5,930 bases of DNA, from the NCBI GenBank assembly GCA_051876105.1, contig JBJEHN010000070.1:1-5930 (forward strand). Direction: 5' to 3'. The position numbers and the translations under genes were made by a program. This document shows positions 1 through 5,821 of the stretch, in pieces. The first letter of the stretch is position 1, and each line of letters starts with the position of its first letter. This DNA is from W2P13-069 sp051876105. Lineage in GTDB: Bacteria > Actinomycetota > Coriobacteriia > Coriobacteriales > QAMH01. Under the pieces are notes generated by a model. It was not told where the DNA came from and did no database searches. It saw only the letters and a list, made by a program, of their open reading frames with translations.

Positions 1-108
1 ACGCGAGGGGCTCGGCAGCGGTCTTCCGTGATAAGGTGCATCCTGTGTTTTCGCAGGTCAACGGCCTGAAGGATACAAAAGGACACAGACCCGAGGAGAG
101 CCCTGCAG

Positions 109-2097
109 ATGACGCAACCGAGCACCCCCGAACAGCACGTGCAGGCCGCCGCCGCTGAGCCGGCCGCACCCGCTGCCCCCGCCGCGCCCGCAAAGCCGCA
201 GCGCGCCAACAGCCCGCGCAAGGAGTGGAAGGCCGCCGCCCGCGGGCGCCTGAAGGGCCACTACCTCTTCTTCTTCATGCTCATATTCGTCGCCGCCATG
301 CTCGGCACCACCTATGCCGGCGCGATCGACTTCGTCAAGCTCCCCGCCGCAGACATCGTCACCGGCCAGGCCGTCACCGAGCCCGCGCAGCCGGCGCCCG
401 AGTCGCTCGGGCAAGCGCTCGGGCAAGCCGCGCAAAACGCCGCCACCCCCGTCAAGACGCAGGCCGCCTGGGGCATCTCCGGTGTGTACGACTCGCTCAT
501 GCGCGGCGACGTCCAAGAGGGCCAGCAGATCACCCAGAGCGCCCAGGCCGACCAAGCCGGCACAGACATCCAGGCCGGCGGGCTCGAGATAGCCTTCCGC
601 CGCGGCATCCTGAGCTCCGTGGTGGGCAACCTCTCGTCCGGCGCGGCGCTCATGACCGCCTTCGCCGGCCTCAAGAGCATCGTGGGCTCGCAGAGCATCG
701 CCAACGCGCTCTTCGTGCTTGTCAGCGTGCTGGCCTTCTGCTTTGTCACGGCCGTCACCACCCAGACCTACGAGACGATCATGGCGCGCATGTTCCTAGA
801 GGCGCGCACCTACAAGAGCGTGCCGCCCAGCCGCCTCATCTTCCTGGCGCGCGCCAAGCGCTGGCTGCGCGTGAGCTGGGCGCTCTTCGTCACCGCGCTC
901 TTCGAGACGCTGTGGGCCCTCACCATCGTGGGCGGAGCCATCAAGCACTTCTCGTACAAGATGGTCCCCTACCTGCTGGCCGAGAACCCCGACCTGGGCG
1001 CGCTGGAGGCCATCACGCTCTCACGCAAGATGATGTGCGGCCACAAGTGGGAGGCCTTCAAGCTGGAGCTGAGCTTCATCGGGTGGAACATCCTGGGCGG
1101 CCTGACGCTGGGCGTCACGGAGCTGCTGTTCAGCGCGATGTATCAGCAGGCCACCTACGCCGAGTACTACGCCTACGTGCGCGGCTGCGCCAAGGAGCGC
1201 GGCGTGCCCGGCACAGACAAGCTCGAGGACGCCTGCCTCTTCGCTCCCGCCAGCCCGCAGGTGCTCGCCGCCGCCTACAGCGACATCGAGGAGCTCCAGC
1301 GCCAGCTCGACGCCAGCGTGCCGCAGCAGCGCACGGGCGTGGCCGGCTTCTTTGCCAACGTGTTCGGCGTGGTGCTCTTCACCACCCCGCAAGACGAGGC
1401 CTACAAGGAATGGAGCACCCTCAACGACCACGTCAAGGCCTTCCGCCTGGCGCTTGCCGGCGAGGCCTACCCCGCGCGCCTCTCGCCGCTGCACGCCAAG
1501 GAGCACCGCCTGGCAAGCGGTCGCCTGCAAGCGCAGCGCCGCTACAGCGTGTGCTCGCTGGTGATCGTCTTCTTTGCGCTGGCGATCATCGGCTGGCTGT
1601 TCGAGGTGGGGATGCACTTCGTCACAGACGGCACCTTCGTCAACCGCGGCGTCAACCACGGGCCCTGGCTGCCCATCTACGGCACTGGCGCGCTGGTATT
1701 CCTGCTGCTGCTGAACAAGTTCCGCGACCGTCCGGCGCTGCTGTTCGTGCTGGCGGTGGTGGCCGCGGGCACTATCGAGTACTTCACGCACCTGGGCCTG
1801 GAGCTGGCGCTGGGCCAGCAGTGGTGGGACTACAGCGGTTACTTCCTCAACCTCAACGGCCGAATCTGCGCGGAGGGCCTGCTGGCCTTTGGCACGGGCG
1901 GCCTGGCCATCGTCTACGCCCTGGCCCCTGCGCTCGACAACCTGGCCGCCCGCATCCCGCGCCCGGCGCTGGTGGCCCTGTGCGTGCTGCTGGTGGGCAG
2001 CTTTGCAGCTGACGTGGTCTACAGCTCCGGCCACCCCAACATGGGCGAGGGCGTGACCGACATCGGTAAGGATGCGGCGCTGGAAGCCGCTGAATAA
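109..2097 (+). CDS. DUF975 / CmpB-type (PF06541) fusion membrane protein, function unknown
   Basis: Predicted 662-aa inner-membrane protein. Residues 1-35 are a soluble Ala/Pro-rich leader. Residues about 37-360 match DUF975 (PF06161): a basic RKEWKAAARGRLKGH entry into the first helix (51-72), and the family's C-terminal signature around 301-326 (AITLSRKMMCGHK, then LSFIGW). An Ala/Gln-rich loop of about 85 residues (74-160) is inserted after helix 1. A basic, probably cytosolic linker (about 360-478) leads to a C-terminal CmpB-type domain (about 484-610) with all its signatures: VNRG 511-514, GPWLPIYG 518-525, E557-Y558, WWDYS 572-576 and NLNGRIC 581-587. A last helix (about 617-636) and a short acidic tail follow. 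The 'putative ABC transporter' label of the family is historical; there is no ATPase here and the substrate is unknown. The ATG at 109 is preceded by GAGGAGAG at 93-100. It is cotranscribed with the next gene (13-bp gap). Domain calls rest on remembered family motifs. Confidence 0.88.
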   Translation: MTQPSTPEQHVQAAAAEPAAPAAPAAPAKPQRANSPRKEWKAAARGRLKGHYLFFFMLIFVAAMLGTTYAGAIDFVKLPAADIVTGQAVTEPAQPAPESLGQALGQAAQNAATPVKTQAAWGISGVYDSLMRGDVQEGQQITQSAQADQAGTDIQAGGLEIAFRRGILSSVVGNLSSGAALMTAFAGLKSIVGSQSIANALFVLVSVLAFCFVTAVTTQTYETIMARMFLEARTYKSVPPSRLIFLARAKRWLRVSWALFVTALFETLWALTIVGGAIKHFSYKMVPYLLAENPDLGALEAITLSRKMMCGHKWEAFKLELSFIGWNILGGLTLGVTELLFSAMYQQATYAEYYAYVRGCAKERGVPGTDKLEDACLFAPASPQVLAAAYSDIEELQRQLDASVPQQRTGVAGFFANVFGVVLFTTPQDEAYKEWSTLNDHVKAFRLALAGEAYPARLSPLHAKEHRLASGRLQAQRRYSVCSLVIVFFALAIIGWLFEVGMHFVTDGTFVNRGVNHGPWLPIYGTGALVFLLLLNKFRDRPALLFVLAVVAAGTIEYFTHLGLELALGQQWWDYSGYFLNLNGRICAEGLLAFGTGGLAIVYALAPALDNLAARIPRPALVALCVLLVGSFAADVVYSSGHPNMGEGVTDIGKDAALEAAE

Positions 2098-2104
2098 AGG
2101 GGAG
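2097..2104 (+). promoter_or_regulatory. Shine-Dalgarno site fixing the start of the second membrane gene
   Basis: AAGGGGAG overlaps the last base of the upstream stop codon and lies 6 nt before the ATG at 2111. It favours that start over the in-frame ATG at 2072 and supports translation as the second gene of an operon. Confidence 0.7.
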
Positions 2105-2110
2105 AAGCGA

Positions 2111-3679
2111 ATGGGAGCTTCCCAAAGCAGCATTAACGAGATCGAGGCCAAGCTCACGCCGGTCTACGTGCTGGGCGTGCTGGCGCTGGTGGTGGGCATC
2201 TTCGATGCCGGCTCGCTGATCTACTTCGCGCTACCAACCGTCAACCTGGCCTCCGCGCTCACCGAACTCGTCACTCAGGGCGGCGCCGCGGGCGGCAGCG
2301 CCCTGCAGGACCCGGCACTCGCCGCCGCGCTGGGCAACCAGGCCGACGAGATCATCAGCCTGGTCAACAGGCTGGGCCTCCCCCAGATCGACAGCGCCAC
2401 CGCCCTGGCGGCCGCCGCGCTCTCGCTCAGCTCCTTCCTCATCCTGGGCGCCATCCTGGCCCTGGGCTCCATCCTGGGCGCCGTGGGCCTGATCCGCGTG
2501 CGCAAGCACCCTTCCAAGGGCTACCGCACCATCATCGTCGCGCTGCTGTGCGGCGTGGTAGCCATCCTCACGCTGAGGATCGTCTCCGGCCTGCTGTTCA
2601 TCTCATCCGCCATCCTCATGCACCGCGCGTTCTCCACCTCGTCTGACCCGCAGGCCTTCGGCTACTACGACCGCCACCACCTGGGCTTCATGCGCTTCAT
2701 CGAGTTCTTCTGCGCGGTCAACATCGTCTCCAACGCCTGCGTGCTGCTCTTCGTCACGCGCTCGAGCTTCTACGACGCCGCCTACTGGGTGAGCTTCGTC
2801 CAGATGCTGATGATGGCCGTCACGCTGTGGCTCATCGTCACCCGCAAACAGCACGGCCGCGAGATCATCCTGGCCATGGTGCTCGTTTACATGACGCTCG
2901 ACGCCGTCATCCAGCTGGTGACCGGCCACTTCAGCATCAACACCTACGTCTCCAGCGTCATCCCCAACCTGGTGCTGCTGCTGTACTTTGGCTTCTCCAA
3001 GCGCGCCAAGGAGCTGCTGGTGCAGCCCTTCCATGCGGAGAGCCGCCGGTCCACGCTCGCCGAAGACGAGAAGCTCTGGAACCTCAAGGGCCCCCTGTTC
3101 TGGCGCAACCTGCTGCTGTACTTCTGCATCTTCTCCGTGGTGGGGCACTGGATGGAGTACTGTGTGTGCTGGCTCATCCGCCTGGGGCTGGTGCCCGGCA
3201 CCTACGACCCCAACTCCGGCATCTGGCACGACATGCTCAACCCGTTCTTCGTCTACGGCGCGGCGTTCGTGGTGATCGGCCTGCTGCTCTTCCCGATGAA
3301 GGGCATCCTGCAGGCCAAGCTGCCCAAGGGCCCGTGGGCGCTCATCCTGAGCTTCCTGGTGAACACCGCCGTGTGCGCGGCCATCGAGCTGGTGCTGGGC
3401 TTCACCTGCAACGTGCCGGTCAACGGCGTCTACCCGCTGTGGGACTACTCAGACATGGCCTTCAACTTCATGGGCCAGATCTGCCTGCTCAACACCACGT
3501 TCTTCGGCTTGATGGCAACGCTGATGACCTGGCTGGTCTACCCCAACCTCGAAAAGCTCTTCGCCAAGATCCCCAAGGACATCATGAACATCATCACCGT
3601 CGTGGTGATCGTGTTCTTCGTGCTCGTGGTGTTCATGTACGTGATCAACCTCTCCCTGCCCGCAGGCATCGAGATCTAG
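2111..3679 (+). CDS. Polytopic membrane protein with divergent CmpB-type C-terminal domain
   Basis: Predicted 522-aa membrane protein of about 11-12 helices (roughly 16-40, 100-130, 138-168, 195-216, 224-243, 250-270, 276-295, 330-355, 376-396, 407-430, 455-477 and 490-514). I do not recognise the N-terminal half (1-300), which is not obviously DUF975. The C-terminal half (about 330-480) is a divergent version of the CmpB-type domain in the preceding gene. It keeps VYG 381-383, E426, WDYS 444-447 and the N..G.IC pattern at 452-458. It lacks the NRG motif, and the Arg of GRIC is replaced by Gln456. The ATG at 2111 is chosen because AAGGGGAG (2097-2104) sits 6 nt before it; an in-frame ATG at 2072 would lie inside the preceding gene without such a site. 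The 13-bp gap to the upstream gene implies one mRNA and perhaps a shared membrane complex (inference). Substrate and role are unknown. Confidence 0.85.
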   Translation: MGASQSSINEIEAKLTPVYVLGVLALVVGIFDAGSLIYFALPTVNLASALTELVTQGGAAGGSALQDPALAAALGNQADEIISLVNRLGLPQIDSATALAAAALSLSSFLILGAILALGSILGAVGLIRVRKHPSKGYRTIIVALLCGVVAILTLRIVSGLLFISSAILMHRAFSTSSDPQAFGYYDRHHLGFMRFIEFFCAVNIVSNACVLLFVTRSSFYDAAYWVSFVQMLMMAVTLWLIVTRKQHGREIILAMVLVYMTLDAVIQLVTGHFSINTYVSSVIPNLVLLLYFGFSKRAKELLVQPFHAESRRSTLAEDEKLWNLKGPLFWRNLLLYFCIFSVVGHWMEYCVCWLIRLGLVPGTYDPNSGIWHDMLNPFFVYGAAFVVIGLLLFPMKGILQAKLPKGPWALILSFLVNTAVCAAIELVLGFTCNVPVNGVYPLWDYSDMAFNFMGQICLLNTTFFGLMATLMTWLVYPNLEKLFAKIPKDIMNIITVVVIVFFVLVVFMYVINLSLPAGIEI

Positions 3680-3705
3680 CCACCCGCGAAGACATGGACC
3701 CCCAG

Positions 3706-3734
3706 GGGGGTCGGGGCATCAGTCCCCGGCCCCC
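3706..3734 (+). terminator. GC-rich hairpin, probable terminator of the two-gene membrane operon
   Basis: An 11-bp stem, GGGGGTCGGGG (3706-3716) with CCCCGGCCCCC (3724-3734), contains one G-U wobble and has a 7-nt loop (CATCAGT). It begins 27 nt after the stop at 3679. The following bases (TTGCCGTTT) are only weakly T-rich, so it may be an imperfect intrinsic terminator or may need Rho. A competing small hairpin, GACCCC/GGGGTC (3697-3712), overlaps its left arm. Confidence 0.5.
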
Positions 3735-3770
3735 TTGCCGTTTGCGCGCGGACGGCGGGGGTGGCAGACT

Positions 3771-3784
3771 GTTCGCAAGCGAAC
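3771..3784. repeat. Short perfect inverted repeat upstream of the truncated transporter gene
   Basis: GTTCGCAAGCGAAC is fully self-complementary except for its central AA. It lies 35 nt before the ATG at 3819. It could be an operator half-site pair or a leader hairpin; nothing else in the sequence decides its role. Confidence 0.3.
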
Positions 3785-3799
3785 GCGATGGAGCGGCCA

Positions 3800-3807
3800 G
3801 GGGGAGG
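3800..3807 (+). promoter_or_regulatory. Shine-Dalgarno site of the truncated transporter gene
   Basis: GGGGGAGG sits 11 nt before the ATG at 3819. It is the reason for preferring this start over the in-frame ATG 84 bp upstream. It also indicates that the 5' end of the broken gene is intact. Confidence 0.6.
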
Positions 3808-3818
3808 CGCGCAGCAGG

Positions 3819-4124
3819 ATGGGGAAGCCGTCTGCACATGTGAAGAAACTTGCCGGGTGCCTGGGCGGCTTTGCCGTTGGCGCGGCTGTGTACCTGCTGT
3901 GCGGCGGCGTGGGGCTGAGCCAGCAGGGGCTCGCCTGCCTGGCCATCCTGTGCTGGGCCATCGTCTGGTGGGTGGCCGGCGTGCTGCCCGATGTCATCAA
4001 CCAAGCGAACGCTAGTGAGCGTGTGGAGAAATCTCGTGGGACAGTGGGGACTGTCCCCACTGTCCCATTTCCATTTGCTTGGGAATCAGCGGACGTGTCC
4101 TTTTGTGTCCTCTGTATTCAGTAG
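3819..4124 (+). pseudogene. N-terminal fragment of an SLC13/DASS-type anion transporter
   Basis: This 101-codon frame begins at an ATG 11 nt downstream of a strong ribosome-binding site (GGGGGAGG, 3800-3807), so the 5' end looks like a genuine gene start. Residues about 8-60 resemble the first membrane segment of SLC13/DASS sodium:dicarboxylate/anion symporters. The stretch GLSQQGLACLAIL followed by CWAIVWWVAGVLPDVI has the family's usual 'GLs.qg...LAI...aivwW....LP' pattern. Full-length members have several hundred residues. Here the match ends near residue 60 (about position 3998), and the frame then reads NQANASERVEKSRG, passes through a 31-bp palindrome (encoding TVGTVPTVPF) and stops at 4122-4124. 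Neither other + frame between 3990 and 4190 continues the transporter. I infer a truncated remnant, cut at or near the palindrome. Alternatively it is a small two-helix membrane protein of its own, which I consider less likely. The upstream in-frame ATG at 3735 lacks a ribosome-binding site and overlaps the hairpin's downstream edge. Confidence 0.6.
4037..4067. repeat. REP-like 31-bp palindrome, copy 1
   Basis: A perfect inverted repeat: 15-bp arm TGGGACAGTGGGGAC, one central T, and the complementary arm GTCCCCACTGTCCCA. Copies 2 and 3 have a central A, so this copy reads as their reverse complement. It lies inside the 3' part of the truncated transporter frame, 127 bp before the mscS start. 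Extragenic repeats of this design are mobilised by RAYT-type Y1 transposases in other bacteria (known); no such transposase is in this window. Confidence 0.9.
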
Positions 4125-4140
4125 AATCCCTGTCTACTGA
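4118..4140. promoter_or_regulatory. Inverted repeat in the mscS leader, possible operator or promoter region
   Basis: Arms TCAGTAGA (4118-4125) and TCTACTGA (4133-4140) are perfectly complementary around a 7-nt spacer, 53 bp before the mscS GTG. The hexamer TAGAAT (4122-4127), close to a -10 box, overlaps the left arm. I see no good -35 at the right distance. The surrounding 4068-4165 is AT-richer than the genes, as expected for a promoter region. An operator, a leader hairpin or chance are all possible. Confidence 0.35.
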
Positions 4141-4178
4141 TGTACGTTTGACTGAGGAAGAATGCGCCTGCGCGGCGC

Positions 4179-4187
4179 AAGGAGGAG
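4179..4187 (+). promoter_or_regulatory. Strong Shine-Dalgarno site selecting a GTG start for mscS
   Basis: AAGGAGGAG is near-perfectly complementary to the 16S rRNA tail. It lies 6 nt before the GTG at 4194, making that GTG the clear start rather than any internal ATG. Confidence 0.85.
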
Positions 4188-4193
4188 CCCGCC

Positions 4194-4943
4194 GTGGACT
4201 TGACCAACCTACCCGCCATGCTCGACAACGCCATAGTCTCGCCCAACGTCATGGCGAGCATCGTCGTCATCATCATCGCGCTGGTAGCGCTCTTCGGCAT
4301 GCGCCACGCCAGCAAGCGCTACCGCGAGCGCATGCGCCACTCGGACCTCAACGGCACCCGCCGCGACCGCATCTTCCGCAGCATCCAGGTGACCGTGCGC
4401 TACGGCGTGATCGTGGTGGCGATCATCGCGATCATGCAGGTCAACGGCGTGAACATCTCCGCGCTGGCCGTCGGCCTGGGCGTCGTGGGCATCATCGTGG
4501 CCTTTGCCCTGCAAGACGCGCTGGCAGACCTCGCCATGGGCGTGCGCATCGTCACAGACAACTACTTCTCCACGGGCGACACCATCCGCATCGACGACTA
4601 CGAGGGCGAGGTCATTGCCTTCAGCCCGCAGTCGACCAAGATCAACAGCACCAAGGACGACACAGTCCTCACCATCTCCAACCGCAAGCTCGACCACGTC
4701 ATCTTGCTCTCCACGCTAAACGACATCGACGTGCCCATCTACTCCAAGGAGGTCCCGCTGGAGCACATCGACGAGCTCTTCGAGGCCATATGCGCGCGCC
4801 TGCTCGAGGAATACCCCAGCATCAAGAAGGCCCTCTACGTGGGCGTGCAGGAGTACAAGGACTGCTGGGTCTCCCACCGCCTGCGCTTATGGGCCCGCCC
4901 AAGGAGCGTTGGCAGCGCATGCGCGACGCCCGCCGCATCGTGA
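4194..4943 (+). CDS. MscS-family small-conductance mechanosensitive channel, 3' end frame-shifted
   Basis: As read, 249 aa from a GTG start. Two N-terminal helices (about 18-36 and 68-84) precede the MscS pore helix TM3 (about 88-120), where AFALQDALADLAMGVRIV corresponds to the ALQGSLSNLAAG pore segment of E. coli MscS. The beta domain follows (YFSTGDTIRIDDYEGEV, about 124-140; TISNRKLDHVI, 160-170), then an alpha/beta C-terminal domain. Such channels open under membrane tension and release solutes during osmotic downshock (family knowledge). The product appears correct to about residue 234 (LRLWA). The last 15 residues (RPRSVGSACATPAAS) are out-of-frame sequence, because one base is missing around 4893-4895. 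Restoring it would continue into the tail at 4895-5011 and give about 272 aa. This is either a true mutation or a sequencing error. The pore and beta domain are intact, so a truncated but assembled channel is conceivable. Palindromes flank the gene on both sides. Confidence 0.85.
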   Translation: MDLTNLPAMLDNAIVSPNVMASIVVIIIALVALFGMRHASKRYRERMRHSDLNGTRRDRIFRSIQVTVRYGVIVVAIIAIMQVNGVNISALAVGLGVVGIIVAFALQDALADLAMGVRIVTDNYFSTGDTIRIDDYEGEVIAFSPQSTKINSTKDDTVLTISNRKLDHVILLSTLNDIDVPIYSKEVPLEHIDELFEAICARLLEEYPSIKKALYVGVQEYKDCWVSHRLRLWARPRSVGSACATPAAS

Positions 4944-5011
4944 TGGAGGAGATGGAGAAGCGCGGCATCGAGCTCGCCATCCCCGAGTACCGCATCGACC
5001 CCCAGAGCTAA
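4895..5011 (+). pseudogene. Detached C-terminal tail of the MscS gene in the -1 frame
   Basis: Thirty-eight codons beginning PPKERWQRMRD and ending EYRIDPQS before TAA (5009-5011). They form the amphipathic final segment of the MscS C-terminal domain: a basic helix (ERWQRMRDARRIVMEEMEKR) followed by GIELAIP, which resembles the usual 'ekGIeipyPq' channel terminus. The segment is offset by one base from the main frame. Inserting one base in GGGCCCGCC (4891-4899) joins the two as LWA-PPKERW. The tail has no start or ribosome-binding site of its own, so it is part of the channel gene rather than a separate one. Confidence 0.8.
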
Positions 5012-5163
5012 CCCGCCGCCGCGCACAAAAGCCCCCTGAACACAGCGAGAGCTCCTTCGACCATGCCGTAGAGCTCCACCAGGCCCGTGGCGCAGGCCGT
5101 CAGGCGCTCGTTGCGCTGGCGGCGTGCTGCGATGCGCTGGCGGTCGAGCGCGGCGAGGTTTTC
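5008..5163 (-). other. Mscs-GNAT gap: possible start-less gene remnant on the minus strand
   Basis: The gap between the channel tail and the acetyltransferase (5012-5258) holds no gene with a supported start. On the minus strand a 51-codon frame runs from 5163 to a TAG at 5008-5010. It reads ENLAALDRQRIAARRQRNER, then LTACATGLVELYGMVEGALA, and ends in GLLCAAAG. It is amphipathic, with a high proportion of G/C third bases, and ends (on its 5' side) at a TAG just next to palindrome copy 2. This could be the 3' remnant of a gene cut at the repeat. The complementary + frame is also open, and GC-rich DNA often gives such frames by chance. I do not recognise the product. Confidence 0.2.
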
Positions 5164-5169
5164 CTAAGC

Positions 5170-5200
5170 TGGGACAGTGGGGACAGTCCCCTCTGTCCCA
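5170..5200. repeat. REP-like 31-bp palindrome, copy 2
   Basis: The left arm TGGGACAGTGGGGAC and central A are identical to copy 3. The right arm is GTCCCCTCTGTCCCA, with one change (T for A) that creates a single T-T mismatch in the hairpin. It lies 59 bp before the acetyltransferase start. TTTTCCCTCGAGGG follows directly, containing a separate 10-bp perfect palindrome, CCCTCGAGGG (5205-5214). Confidence 0.88.
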
Positions 5201-5243
5201 TTTTCCCTCGAGGGCTACACTGATTGAAAGCGGTTGCAGCGTT

Positions 5244-5253
5244 GAGAAGGGGG
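5244..5253 (+). promoter_or_regulatory. Shine-Dalgarno site fixing the acetyltransferase start
   Basis: GAGAAGGGGG lies 5 nt before the ATG at 5259. It rules out the longer in-frame start at 5124, whose extra 45 codons would translate through palindrome copy 2. Confidence 0.65.
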
Positions 5254-5258
5254 CGGCA

Positions 5259-5810
5259 ATGGAGTGCATTCACCTAGAGCTTGGTGAGGAGCACCATGAG
5301 GCGGCGGCACTGGCGTTTGTGAGGGAGTTCAAAGACGCTGGAGAGACCGTCATCAACGGCAGCGCGCAACTCGACCAGATGGGCTATGCCGAGTGGCTAG
5401 CCAACTGCCGGCGCAACGCTAGTGCAGAGACGGTCCGCCCTGATTGGGCAGTTGCCACCACCTTCTTCGCTGTGCGCGACTCCGATGAGCGCATCGTTGG
5501 CATGATCGATGTGCGCCACTCGCTCGCTACGCCCTACCTCAGAGACTACAGCGGGCACATCGGCTACTCCGTGCGCCCCAGCGAGCGCCGCAAGGGCTAT
5601 GCCACCAAGATGCTCCGGATGGCTCTGGAGTACTGCGCTGGGCTGGGGCTGGAAACGGTGAGGATCGGCTGCTACAGCAGTAACCACGCCTCTGTCGGCG
5701 TGATCGAGCGCTGCGGCGGTCACCTAGCCGAAGAGAAGGACTACCTCGATGGCAAGCCCATGCTCATCTTCGAGGTCCCCACAAAACCCGAGGCCACCGA
5801 GCACGCATAA
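5259..5810 (+). CDS. GNAT-family N-acetyltransferase (COG3981-like)
   Basis: A 183-aa cytosolic enzyme expected to move an acetyl group from acetyl-CoA to an amine; the substrate is not predictable. The GNAT core is clear. Strand 4 (ATTFFAVRDSDERIVGMIDVRH, in two parts around 66-87) leads to GHIGYSVRPSERRKGYATKM at 99-118. That stretch contains the acetyl-CoA pyrophosphate-binding R-R-K-G-Y-A loop (110-115). It is followed by a helix MLRMALEYC, strand ETVRIGCYSSN with N142 before the next helix, and GVIERCGG at 147-154. Both the IGYSVRPSERRKGYAT wording and the length match the COG3981 'predicted acetyltransferase' group. The gene is monocistronic, bracketed by palindrome copies 2 and 3. It is poorer in GC (about 60% in the parts I counted, against more than 70% in the first gene) and uses more T/A-ending codons such as CTA, GCT and CTT. 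That hints at a separate origin. A weak -10-like TACACT lies at 5216-5221. Confidence 0.88.
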   Translation: MECIHLELGEEHHEAAALAFVREFKDAGETVINGSAQLDQMGYAEWLANCRRNASAETVRPDWAVATTFFAVRDSDERIVGMIDVRHSLATPYLRDYSGHIGYSVRPSERRKGYATKMLRMALEYCAGLGLETVRIGCYSSNHASVGVIERCGGHLAEEKDYLDGKPMLIFEVPTKPEATEHA

Positions 5811-5821
5811 CCGCCTAAAAA

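Noticed and set aside
1..92. Partial upstream gene or promoter before the first membrane gene
   Set aside because: One frame is open from the window edge but is uninformative, and I found no convincing -35/-10 pair.
225..2012. Long open frame (595 codons) in another + frame inside the first membrane gene
   Set aside because: Its translation is dominated by Arg, Pro, His and Ala with no domain, and it lies wholly within a gene with clear family motifs. It is a GC-driven shadow frame.
1021..2157. Long minus-strand open frame opposite the first membrane gene
   Set aside because: The translation is low-complexity (rich in Gln, His, Val, Ala) with no motif, and is antisense to a well-supported gene.
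2827..3843. 338-codon + frame overlapping the second membrane gene
   Set aside because: It is Arg/Pro/Ala/His-rich, without hydrophobic segments or a ribosome-binding site. The frame ending at 3679 has the membrane helices and conserved WDYS motif.
4079..4894. Start of the long frame that ends at 5011, as an independent gene
   Set aside because: Only its last part (from about 4895) looks like real protein, and that is the displaced MscS tail. The earlier part is Arg/His/Gln-rich shadow sequence.
4898..4904. Programmed -1 frameshift at C-CCA-AGG in the channel gene
   Set aside because: It does not fit the X-XXY-YYZ pattern and I see no upstream Shine-Dalgarno-like stimulator or strong downstream stem. 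MscS genes are not known to use recoding. A missing base is simpler.
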